Assembly (NCBI GenBank): GCA_021234155.1 | Contig: JAJEKV010000050.1 | Coordinates: forward strand, 8,734,548-8,798,547 | Length of the DNA stretch: 64,000 nucleotides | Direction: 5' to 3' | Source: Isoetes taiwanensis | Taxonomy: Eukaryota; Streptophyta; Lycopodiopsida; Isoetales; Isoetaceae | In this document: positions 1-10,269 of the stretch, one piece after another | Layout of the letters: the number at the start of each line of letters is the position of its first letter | Position numbering within the stretch: position 1 is the first letter of the stretch | The notes under the pieces: model-generated | Databases searched by the model: none | The model's input: only the letters and a program-made list of their open reading frames with translations | What the model was told of the DNA's origin: nothing | Position numbers and translations under genes: made by a program

Positions 1-696
1 TGGCTTGCCCGAAGGCACGCCAAGCCCTTACCCCACTTAAGAGCCTACAGGGCACTTTATCCCTAACATATGCATAACAGTAACTATCCAATATCTTCAT
101 CTATTTAGAACTACAACTTAAAGACATCTTTTTTTTTTCTTTAAGCGCATGCGACATTTAAATCACTATCTAATCTTCTAATGTCTCTATTTAGAACTAA
201 ATTGCAAGGAGACCACATCATGATTTTTTTTTAAAATCACGAGTATTTCTAGATTATAGTATTTGTAATTGTTCGAGTTTAATTCATGATTTCTCAAAGA
301 AATAAGTTTCATGGCTTAAATTGGACTGAAGCCTGCAAATGTTAAGAGGTTAGCGAATAGCCTTTCATGGCTTAAATTAGATTGAAGCTAAGGAATGATA
401 AAGGAGTAAAAATGGCACCTGGCATTGTTAGGCAATGATTTGATTCATTAAATGTAAAAACCTAAAAATGAAAAGCCAAGCCTCTTTCCTTCAATCTTGG
501 CCAAATGTTTGTAACTTCAGAGTCCTGAGCAAATGAGCAAAGCTACTTTGGAAGCGAAAGCAAAATCGAGGAACACTAAGACAGAGAAAATGAGACAACA
601 AGAAACCACCACTCTAACATCAAAACTAAAACATTGCTAGCCATCCAATCCACATACAAATCCCAAATGTTCTTTCCGTGCTTAGAGGCAGAGACC

Positions 697-823
697 ACAT
701 TTTTCTCTTGGTGGTAGTTCTCTCAAGATAATTATTACAATCTCTCTTTCTACATATCAGAAACTACATTCTTCTCTTGGTGGTAGTTCTCTCTTACATT
801 CTTCTCTTGGTGGTAGTTCTCTC
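697..823. repeat. Three copies of a 28-bp repeat
   Basis: A 28-bp unit containing 'ctcttggtggtagttctctc' occurs at 697-724, 766-793 and 796-823. Copy 2 of the duplication has one diverged unit near 9425-9455, so the local expansion looks specific to copy 1. No function is evident. Confidence 0.8.
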
Positions 824-852
824 AAGATACTTATTACAATCTTTCTTTCTAC

Positions 853-2197
853 GTAAAGTTTGGTTAGGCTTCATTCTGTCACTTTCATCCCACATTCTAC
901 CATGTTTTTCTTTTTTAGAAATGTCTTCAAGTTAATTGCAATTCTATGTCTACTTGCAATTCAGTTATACAACAAATTTACTTGCAATTCAGTTATACAA
1001 CAAATTTAGGACAGCTTCAGCACCTCTCATATACTTTGCAATAGCCCGGGGGATTCACCTTTCATTAGCGTATAACCCATGAGAGTTCAACGGAGGGGTG
1101 TTTTTTGGACCATTTGCGTATGTATACTTAGAGGTTAGGGGTGTTTTTAGGCACTGATCTAGAGCAATATCTATACACATAGGGGTCAAATTGCCTTTTA
1201 AAAATGTGTATACAAGGGGGGTTTTTTGCTACCCTCCGAACGCAGATGCCATACCCCCTTTATGTATAAGTGCATCCCCCGGGTGCAATAGCTTCCTCTC
1301 CAAACTCAGAAACTAATGCACTCTCAAAATCTGCAACAGTCTCGTTAGCATCATCAGATATGTTCAAACTAGCAAGCTTGTTTGTCTGCAGCTCCCTCTC
1401 AACAATACTGTTCGTAATATCAATGGCACAAAGCTCAAGAAGATCATCCATGACACAAACCTACAAAGAAACATTGTAGATTAGTAACAAGAAACAAAAG
1501 AATATAAAAAAGAAACACCTAAAAACAAGAATGATACTTGCCTTTTTTGACACAATCTCAAGCAAAAAACCTTTGGATCAAACAAGAACCTAAAATAGAA
1601 CTCTGAAACTCGTCCTATAGCAAGTATCAGAACCTGAAACAAATTAGGAACCAGAAAACTTCGACTAGAGAAATTTCTTGCAAAATAGGCATCCTGGCCG
1701 TCTTCCAAGTCGTGCTACATGGCTCTCACATATTGTAGCAAGAAAGCAACATGCAAGCAAAGAATCTTCCTAAATCTTCTCACCACTTCGTCCAACTTCA
1801 AGCAAAGAAAAAACAGAAATGGCGCCAGAAACTATGACATCGGCTATGGCAAAAGGAAAAACAGAGCAAGATTCTTCAAAAACTCGTCCAAATGCTTTCA
1901 AACTTCATCACAATCATCCTAACACTTAGATGGCACCACCCTGACACTTAGATGGCACCACCGGAAGCAACGGCGATGGCAGAAGGAAAAAAAGAGCAAG
2001 ATTCTTCAAAAACAGAATAATATTCTTCAAAAACTCGTCCAAATCCTCTAAAACTTTGTCCCAATCATCCTAACACTTAGATGGCACCACCGGAAACAAC
2101 AACGGCGATGGCGCCAACCAAGAACACAGACGCAACGGGAACAGATGAAAAAAAAAGAGGAAAAAAAATGACAGAATAAAGCCTAACCAAACTTCAC
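853..2197. mobile_element. Non-autonomous TIR element inserted in copy 1
   Basis: The ends are 29-bp terminal inverted repeats: 853-881 and 2169-2197 match at 27 of 29 positions when one is reverse-complemented (core 'gtttggttaggctt'). The stretch, with the hairpin just after it, is missing at the matching point of copy 2 near 9483, so it is an insertion. Inside are a 28-bp tandem duplication (952-979, 980-1007), a repeated 'gacacttagatggcacc' motif near 1920-2090, and only short ORFs (for example 1260-1451 minus and 1719-1922 plus) without recognisable domains. No transposase is seen. The exact target-site duplication is unclear and the superfamily is not assigned. Confidence 0.75.
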
Positions 2198-2201
2198 GTT
2201 T

Positions 2202-2298
2202 GGGTAATGTCACTTTAGGTGACATTCCCACGTGTCAACGCGCTAACGCGCGTCGGCAACGTTTCCACGTGGGAATATCACCTAAAGTGACATTCCCC
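2202..2298. repeat. 97-bp near-perfect hairpin (MITE-like)
   Basis: Arms 2202-2234 and 2266-2298 are inverted copies of each other, 31 of 33 positions matching, around a 31-base loop. Each arm contains its own small palindrome ('gtcactttaggtgac') and the arm ends at the loop in 'cacgtg'. It lies inside the stretch that copy 2 lacks, so it arrived with or after the TIR element. A hairpin of similar design is at 16202-16298. Confidence 0.8.
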
Positions 2299-2708
2299 TA
2301 TACATATTACTGACTGCCTGACATTCAAAGAACTCTTTCCACGTCCTCACTACTCAAAATACATAAAATTTAAAGACTTACCACATCCTCACTACTCAAT
2401 AAATTTAAAGAGTCTTTCCACATCCTCACTACTCAAAATACATTAAAAAAACTGAAACTGCCATGCGTCCTTCCTAGGCTTATACTCAAACAACGAAGTA
2501 AGAGATACTAAAGATTTCATTCGCAACCAAAGACAACTTCATACTCAAATATACAACGAAGCTTACTAAGAGATACTAAAGATTTCATTCATGGTAGTAA
2601 AGCTTAAGCTTTTAAAAACATCTTTATTCATATACAACCACCACGTATGTACAAGGACATAGGGCTCGTCTTCTCGAGCCCATAGCACAGCCATCTGTAA
2701 TGCCTACA
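2299..2708 (-). terminator. 3' UTR and polyadenylation region of cupin copy 1
   Basis: Downstream of the stop codon the minus strand has AATAAA (plus 2623-2628), about 80 bases after the stop: a plausible poly(A) signal. Further out, 2320-2450 holds three imperfect copies of a 'ctcactactcaa' containing unit that copy 2 lacks. Confidence 0.65.
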
Positions 2709-4996
2709 TTACATTACATCACTCTCCTCACGTTGCCTCTGCTTCTGAGTAGCAGGAAAAATCACTGCCTCGTCTTCTTGGCGCTGGCCAAGCAATTTTT
2801 CCACATCACCCCTGCTCAACCCAAATGCGCTAGATAATATTGGCCTTGGTATGCGGTTCAAAACCCCATTGGCTCCAGCAAAGTACGAATTCATAGGTCT
2901 GAACATGACCAGAAGTCATCACGTCAATGACAATTACAAAACTTGCTCAAAAAAGAGCACATACTTTAAGAGAGCACATACGAAATAATAAATAAATCAT
3001 TCCATGTACCTATCAGTATTGATGGCAGCAAACGTTTCATAACCCTCGTCACCAGCAAATTCAACATGAGGAAATCCTTTTGGAATGACCACGAGTTGCC
3101 CTTCTCTAAACCTTTGTTTCACCACTCGTTCGCCCTTGTCTGAAATAAGTTCAAGCTCAGCATTGCCTTTAACGCAATAGATGACCTTATCACCATTGTG
3201 AATGTAGTTCGGGACATACATTGCTCTCTGCGCAACACATGTAAACAGCACCAGATCATAATGACGTACATTTTTCATCAAATATCATAAGACCAAATTT
3301 CTACAAAAAGCGAGAACAAATTTGCACCAAAAGCTAACAACAACAAGACAGGAGTAAACCACTTAATATCCAATCCTAGCTGGTTAATACCTTGTGTAAT
3401 AGCTGGTTAATGAAGTAACTCAATACGTATACAGAAATTTTTAGAGGGAGCACCTATAGTGTCATTCAGACAAGGCTTGATTCAGACAAGGCTTGCTACT
3501 GTGCTAAAACACCTAAATGAAATGGTGGGAAAATTGATGCCACTCCAGTTGATTCAAGGAATCCAAGAAAAACGAAAACAATAAAAAAATAAAATACTTA
3601 CTCCTTCCAGATTTAAATAACGTGCTGACATGCCCAATGCTGCCAAAGCAAGCATCTTTCCACTGTTCACCTCCCGAATTGTCCCACCATGCCTTGCTGC
3701 AGCCTCTGGGAAATCACGACCAAGTTGATGGATTAAATCCGACGCCCCAAGATTGAGTATAGATCTTTCTCCTCTCATTGATTCCCTAGACACCTTGATG
3801 ATTCTATCTTGCTTCTCTTGTCTATCCAAGAGCTGCCTCACAGTTTCTTCAGAAACGTTCCATGCATGAGCAAGAACACGAGGAGTGAAACCAGCCCTAC
3901 CACTCAACAGCTGAAATTTCTGCAACAAAAACACGCATATACGGTAATTACTGCAAGTGCACTACATCATAATACTAAATTCTGATTTAAAATGAGAAAA
4001 CAGACCCTGAAACGATCAGTCTCTCTGCCAAAATACGCCATGCCAATACACTGTGCAGGTTCTTCGCCATCGTTAAAGAACCAAGAGAGCACTCCTTTGG
4101 GAACGGCTATTACATCTCCCTTATTGACCCTGAACTGATTTGCCTGACCAAAGGAACCTGCACGTTCAGTGACTAGACCAACAATTCCAGAGCCTGCAAA
4201 CAATGAAACACAATGTTGGGTTTAAAGCAGAACTACAGCAGAAACATGACTAAACAGCAGAAACATAAAACTAGAACATGGATAAATAATTCACGAGATC
4301 AATGTGATATCTCAAGATGGATATGAACATGTTCTTGTATTCTTCACAGAACTACAACAGAAACAAGACTAAAACATGTATGAAGAATTCTCAAGACCGA
4401 TATGATAACTCAAGATCGATACGATAAAGTTCTCTGAACAGATTACAAAAGAACGCATGGAGGTCAAAACAAAAAAGGCAAGGCATGAAGGATAAACATA
4501 CAAAGCATGGAAACTAAAACATGCAAGAAAAAACCCTCTAGATCGATATTAACAAGTTCTTAGTATTGGAAAACCAAAGCAGAACAACAACACCCGGAAA
4601 AAAAAACATAAACATAAACATTCAAAATGTACCTTGCACCACAGTTTTGATGGCATGAGAATTCAAGTACATGGGAAGAGCCAATCCGCCGGGGTTAATA
4701 GTAATTCTGGCAGCTTCGAAGCCATGGCGGCGAAGAGCAGGAGACTCAGGGCCCCAAGTTTCGATTTTGCCGGCTTCTGATTCAAACTCAAGGGTGGGTT
4801 CGCGAGGCTTAAAAAACTCCTCGCCTTTTTCCTCCTCATGCCGTTCTTCGCGACCTGCCGGATCGGAGCGCTCGCTCCTCAGAGGATTAAACCACTCAAA
4901 CTCATCATTTTCCCGCCTTTCTTCGCGCCGGGCGTCTGCTGCGCAGAGCAGAGCCAGAAACAGAAAAACCCAAAATGACCTAAGCGCCATAGCCAT
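2709..4996 (-). CDS. 11S (legumin-type) cupin storage-like protein, copy 1
   Basis: Five exons on the minus strand: 4633-4996, 4006-4193, 3602-3919, 3010-3227, 2709-2898. All introns are GT-AG, phases are consistent, and they give 425 residues. The start is the first of two close ATGs (4996 and 4990). Residues 1-22 are a typical signal peptide, followed by a very charged Arg/Glu stretch. The N-terminal cupin half begins with the legumin-like 'ESEAGKIETWGPESPALR' and continues through 'INPGGLALPMY' and 'VVQG'; the C-terminal half has 'AMYVPNYIHNGDKVIYCVKG' and 'GQLVVIPKGFPHV'. Family knowledge: seed 11S globulins are trimers or hexamers stored in vacuoles. Here the Asn-Gly processing site between the halves is absent, and apart from the signal peptide only two cysteines remain (one in each cupin half), so a two-chain disulfide-linked form is unlikely. 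It is therefore closer to uncleaved 11S-like cupins and shorter than seed legumins (about 480-500 residues). Role as storage protein is inferred. Confidence 0.92.
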
Positions 4997-5060
4997 AGCT
5001 GTTGTCCACTAAAGCAGAATACAACACAAGGGAACTGTTGGTTTGCTCCGGCATGCAGAG

Positions 5061-5135
5061 CCAGCTTTATACCCATAGCCATGCATGCAACCCTCTCAAA
5101 TTCAGTAACTTGGTGCCGCCTTCTGACCCCCACGT
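5061..5135 (-). promoter_or_regulatory. TATA box with RY/legumin-box core, cupin copy 1
   Basis: On the minus strand TATAAAG lies at plus 5065-5071, about 70 bases before the ATG. Immediately upstream, plus 5072-5089 reads 'cccatagccatgcatgca', which contains the RY core CATGCATG and resembles the core of the legumin box known from seed-protein promoters (here in reverse orientation to the gene). An ACGT-containing site ('ccacgt') lies at the duplication edge, 5130-5135. RY sites are bound by B3 factors of the ABI3/VP1 type; use here is inferred. Confidence 0.65.
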
Positions 5136-8100
5136 TCAATAAATATACAGAACAGGCCAGAGACATAGAGAGGTGATTTTTACTTTGGGGGAACCGGCTC
5201 GGAGTTTACTTCCCGAATTAGGGTGGCAGTCTCCATAGTTCGTCCGATGAGAGAGATATGGCCGAAAGAGTGATAGGGGGTCAAAGAAGACTGCTCTACT
5301 CATTCGCTCTTGATTATGATTCTAAGAAAGCCATTACATTTTCCCAGAGCTTCTGTTGTTCCTGTTCAATAACCTATTACTATCCTAGAGCCTAACTCTT
5401 GGTGTTTTATATTGAGGACTGCTAGCTCGAGGGAGGAGCTACCAGTCGAAGCTGATTGTCAGGCCTTGCCATAATTCTGCCAGTTCTTAGCACTGAATGA
5501 CCCGGTTGGGTGGCGAACTACCATAGATTGATTATTGTATCTTGACCTAGCTCTAGTTTTGATAAACTAAAGCTTGGTCAATCTGAGTTATTCGTGTAAC
5601 TCATATTCTGTATTTATTTCAAATAGAGAACTTTTTGTCATTGTTAACAGTTTGACTGTGAATTATATTATATAGCAATTCTGGATGGATTCTTGATTGC
5701 AAGAACCATGAATTGTCCTAGAGCTCTTGAACAAGGGTTCGAAAAATAAAAGGTATGGTTCATTGGTGTTTTCAAGGCTTTATCCCAAACCCTGGGGCAC
5801 ACGAGACCATATCACCTTAACGTTAAATCTTCCTAAAATATCTTTTCGTGAGCGATTTTGTAAATCTTTAGATTAAAGATAATAAAAGGGTCCTTTTTAG
5901 GGGGATTTTAGAATTTTGTAAATTTTCAATTTCAAATGCACTTCTTAACTAAGTGCATATCAATTTAAAAATTGTTTCTTTCTATACATTAAACACGAGC
6001 TAAAGGAGTTTTGGGCCACTATTTAAAGTCAATTTTGTGTGGAAGGCATTAAATTTTCATTTTAAAAACCCTATACGAGGGATTTTTGGCCACCCTATAC
6101 ACGCACAATACATACCACCTCTTGTATAAGTGTAGCCTCGGGCCTAGTTCTGCGGCTATGGATGACGTTAGACTATTGGTTATGCACGAACAATACATAT
6201 CGCCTTTTATATAATTGCATCCCCCGAGCTAATTCTATCGGTACATACGACGACATACCATTTTAACCAAGCTGAGAACATAGGTGATATTATGCCTTGA
6301 CACTATAGCTGATGTACTATGATTTAAAATTAGCTTCATCTTTAATATCAGTTACAAGCATAAGTGTCATCTGCCTCTATTGTCGATGTTATGTTCGAGA
6401 CTACATATGACTCTAATGATGACGCTAACACTAACTCTCTTTGGCATTGTATCTGACTCTAATGCCTTGACTTTGTATCTGACTATAATGGTGACCTCAA
6501 ATTTTGGCGCTATATTTGATGCAAACAACATATTTTAATTATGCTCTACCATTGACTTTACATTTCATGATGTTATTTACTTTAAACCTAACTATATCTG
6601 ATGCTACCCTTGACTCATATAGTTAAACTTGCTACAAGTATTGGCATATCATCTAACTCTAGTTCTGTCACTATCTTTGAATCTATAAATGTGACTCTAA
6701 TACTAATGTCTTTGGATCTATGAATGTGACTCTACAGTTGATGCCAACCTTCCCTAAGTTTAGGTATATATCTTGGTCTTAATAATGAAGATCTTTAATT
6801 CTGATCTATGCGCTTGACATTAATCAATGAGTGTCTATCATCCGCTCTATTTATGCTACTAACCTCGACACTTTATGATGCTATCATCTATATGATTCAC
6901 AACAAGAAGTTAAAGCAAAGTCAATGTGGTCCTTATGGTCTCCGTGAGGGGTGCGACCTCATACGCTCCTTTTAGTCTTGATTTCGGTCTGATTGATGCT
7001 TCTCAGATCTTACCTTCCCCTAACTATAGTTGGTGCTACGGCTATCCCTCCTTCCCCGAGTGCCTCTATAGAACAGACAACGGCGCTTGTGGTTGTTCTT
7101 GACTCTCACATTGATGATACTATTTTCATTTAGTTTGGGTGCCTCACGGTTATCATGTCCGATAGCCCCACCATTCAACGTACTAAAGAGACTTGGCGGA
7201 GGGATAATTTGAAGAAGGCTAGAAGGAAAATTATGCAGAAATTCATGTGAGCCTTGCCCTTTCAATGTGAATTTATCGAGAAGTGTTGCTTCTACTATCT
7301 TTCTTCCTCACCATATTGTGTGGCATGACAACTTGATATCAGATGATGAGAAGCTAGATATGGTGGGGTATATTGATCATGATGAGGCAACCATTAAACA
7401 TCTCAAATTAGCACAAAACACAAAAGAGATGATTTTTTTTTATGTGTATGGGTAGTTTTGCTTAGAGGGTTCGATTGCCTCCTCTAGGTTTTTAGTCTTA
7501 TATTACATTCTATAATTCCTTATCGCGTTTTTTCTATCTTTGATTTTTGGCCATCGATTTTTGGAATATTACGTACTCATCCCAAATCAAAGGCCATTAC
7601 ATTTTTGGCCAATAATTAGCCACTTCCAATGGTGGAAAGCCACACATGCACACATGGTTAGAAGATTAAAAAAACTGAAGGCGTGCCCTGCTCTACTCGG
7701 CAATCCGGCTACTCACGCAAAACTAGTCACTCGGCAAAACCACGGAAAGAAAAACTCAAGAAGCAAAACTTATTCCCGCAAAACTCGGAAGAAGAAAAAC
7801 ACAAAAAGCAAAACTCAACAAGAAAAGCCAAAGGCATGCATTGCGAGATGGTAACCACGACCCGACAATTTTGCGAAGAGGCATTTTGAATCGACCAACC
7901 CACCCGGATCTCTAATGTCGGCGCCCACAGGCGATGGCGACAAATGAGGGCGCCAAAGCATGGATTAAGGCCCGACAAGAAGAAACCGGATTCTTCATGA
8001 ATCATGGCAACCGGCTACCTATAAACACCATCATCAGCGGCCCGGATCTACCTATAAAGACATCATGGCAGCGGATTACTGGCGACACCCGGGGCAAGCA

Positions 8101-8751
8101 CTCACGAATCCGAAACCCCTTCCTGCCAAAAACCTCTGCGAAACCATGCCCCTACCCCGCCTCGAGGCTTGAAATCCTGGCTGAAAAAGGAAAGCGTGTG
8201 CTCTTATCCTTCCATCCTCATACCATGCAAATCGACACCAAAATATTCATCCCGAGCCTATTTCGGATTTCTATTTACTGGCCAGCAAGCAGCTCAAATC
8301 ACTCAAAATATACACTCCTGACTACGATTTTGCATATATACGCCCCCGAAATCTAGCGAAAACCATGCCTGAGATACCCTCCCCAATACCAAACGAAATA
8401 ATTAGAACATTATGAAGTTTATTCTTGAATATAATCTTTCGTCCCTAAAAAATAAAGTTAAAGCAAACTCCATGCTACGATGTGTGTTCATCATTTCTAA
8501 AATGGAAAAATGGAGTTTTATATTTAGAAATAATTCATATTGGTTAGAAGCAATCTTATAATAGGCCCAGATTGTCCATCATGTCCTCCCTATCTCTAGG
8601 ATCTTGCCATGTGGCCACCCCTAAATTGGCTTTACGTGCTTCTAACCTTTGTCTTCCTATCTCTAAAATTTCACCATGTGGCCACTTTCCTCCAATCTAA
8701 TGGCTCTAATTGCTTCTAACCCCTGCATGCCCATACATGGAGTTTGGGCAT
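5136..8751. other. Spacer between the duplicated copies, no gene seen
   Basis: This 3.6 kb is unrelated to the duplicated unit. At 6090-6145 and 6180-6240 there are two diverged copies of a 'caatacata...tataa...gcatc/gtagcc...cg' motif that also appears at 1240-1290 inside the copy 1 insertion, so it is probably part of a dispersed repeat. From 6290 to 6900 the sequence has many degenerate 'gactctaatg' style short repeats. ORFs at 7540-7854 and 7934-8356 (plus) resemble no family I know. The latter follows two 'cctataaa' stretches and could be LTR debris. Confidence 0.6.
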
Positions 8752-9924
8752 TGGCTTGTCCTAATGGGCACGCCAAGCCCTTACCCCACTTAAGAGCCTA
8801 CAGGGCAGTTTTATGCATAATAGTAACTATCCAATATCTTCATCTATTTAGAACTACAACAACTTAAAGACATCTTTTTTTTTTCTTCAATCGCATGCTA
8901 CATTACTATCTAATCTTTTGATGTCTCTATATAGAACTAAGTTGCAAGGACTCCACATTGTGATTTTTTTTTAAATCACCAATATTTCAAGAATATAGCG
9001 TTTGTAATCGTTCAAGTTTAATTCATCATTTCTCAAAGAAATAACTTTCATGGCTTAAATTGGACTGAACCTTGCAAATGTTAAGGGGTTAGCGAATAGC
9101 CTTTCATAGATTGAAGCTAAAGAATGATAAAGGCAACGGTGCCCCACGTTGCTAGTTGCTAGGCAATGATTTGGTTCGATAAATGTAAAAACCTAAAAAT
9201 GAAAAGCCAAACATCTTTCTTTCAATCTTGGCCAAATGTTTAACTTCAAAATCCTCAGCAAATGCTACTTTAAAAGCGAAAGCAAAATCGAAAAATACTA
9301 GGGACACAACAAATGAAACATCAAGAAACCACTACTAAAACGTCAGAACTAAATCATTGCCAGCCATCCAATCCACATACAAATCCCAAATGAAATTCCA
9401 AATGTTCTCTTCGTGCCAGAAGACAAGAGACTACATCCTTCTCTTGGTAGAAGTCCTAAGGCACTTATTACATTTTTTATTTCTACATATGATGACTGCC
9501 TCACATTTAAAGAACTCATTAAATAAACTCGTTCCACACCCATAGATCAAAAATTTGCCACAGATCAAGTATCAAGGGTATTTTGTGAATTTTAAGGAAA
9601 CATAAGGGCATTTGACGAATTATGTCAAAACATAAGGGTATTTCAACAATTATCAAAACTACAAAATATAATGTACGTTGACCAGGGGCATTCCAAAAAA
9701 TTTTTAAAAATTAAGAGTATATAGGAAAATATTTCAAAACATAAGGGTATTTTGTAATTTTTCCTTAAAAAAACTGCCCTGTCTCCTCCCTAGGCTTCTA
9801 CTCAACGAAGCGCACTAAAAGATATAAAACAAAGACAACTTCATACTCAAATGCAACAGCGCACTAAAAGATATAAAACAAAGATAACTTCATACTCAAA
9901 TGCAACAGACGCTCACTAAGAGAT

Positions 9925-10184
9925 ACTAAAGATTTCATTCAAAAGCAGAGACAACTTCCGAACAGCTGATAAAACCAGGTAGTAAAGCACAAGCTTTTAA
10001 AGAACATCTTTATTCATATACAACCACCACGTATGTACAAGGACATAGGGCTCGACTAAAGATTTCATTCAAAAGCAGAGACAACTTCTGAACAGCTGAC
10101 AAAACCAGGTAGTAAAGCTTAAGCTTTTAAAGAACATCTTTATTCATATACAACCACCACGTATGAACAAGGACATAGGGCTCG
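9925..10184. repeat. Two tandem 130-bp units in the cupin copy 2 3' UTR
   Basis: Units 9925-10054 and 10055-10184 are nearly identical. Each contains a minus-strand AATAAA (plus 10009-10014 and 10139-10144), so copy 2 has two possible poly(A) signals where copy 1 has one. Confidence 0.85.
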
Positions 10185-10269
10185 TCTTCTCGAGCCCATA
10201 GCACTACAACAACTATCTACAACTATATCACTTCACAACTATATAACAAGGCACAGCCATCTGTAATGC

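Larger units (their letters stand above)
1..5135. repeat. Segmental duplication, copy 1
   Basis: From position 1 this sequence matches 8752-12757 in the same orientation. The match begins at 'tggcttg' and ends abruptly at 'gacccccacgt' (5125-5135 and 12747-12757), after which the two loci are unrelated. The unit contains a whole 11S cupin gene, its proximal promoter, its 3' UTR and about 2 kb of downstream flank. Copy 1 is longer because of a ~1.45 kb insertion (about 853-2300). Its true left edge may lie before the window. Confidence 0.93.

Noticed and set aside
1260-1922. Several 60-75 codon ORFs
   Set aside because: Short, overlapping on both strands, and inside the non-autonomous insertion; no domain.
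4671-5012. Open plus-strand frame of 113 codons (and its twin at 12293-12634)
   Set aside because: It is the antisense of cupin exon 1, open because of the Glu/Arg-rich coding sequence.
7934-8356. 140-codon plus-strand ORF
   Set aside because: No recognisable family, no splice or promoter context, and adjacent TATA-like repeats suggest LTR debris.
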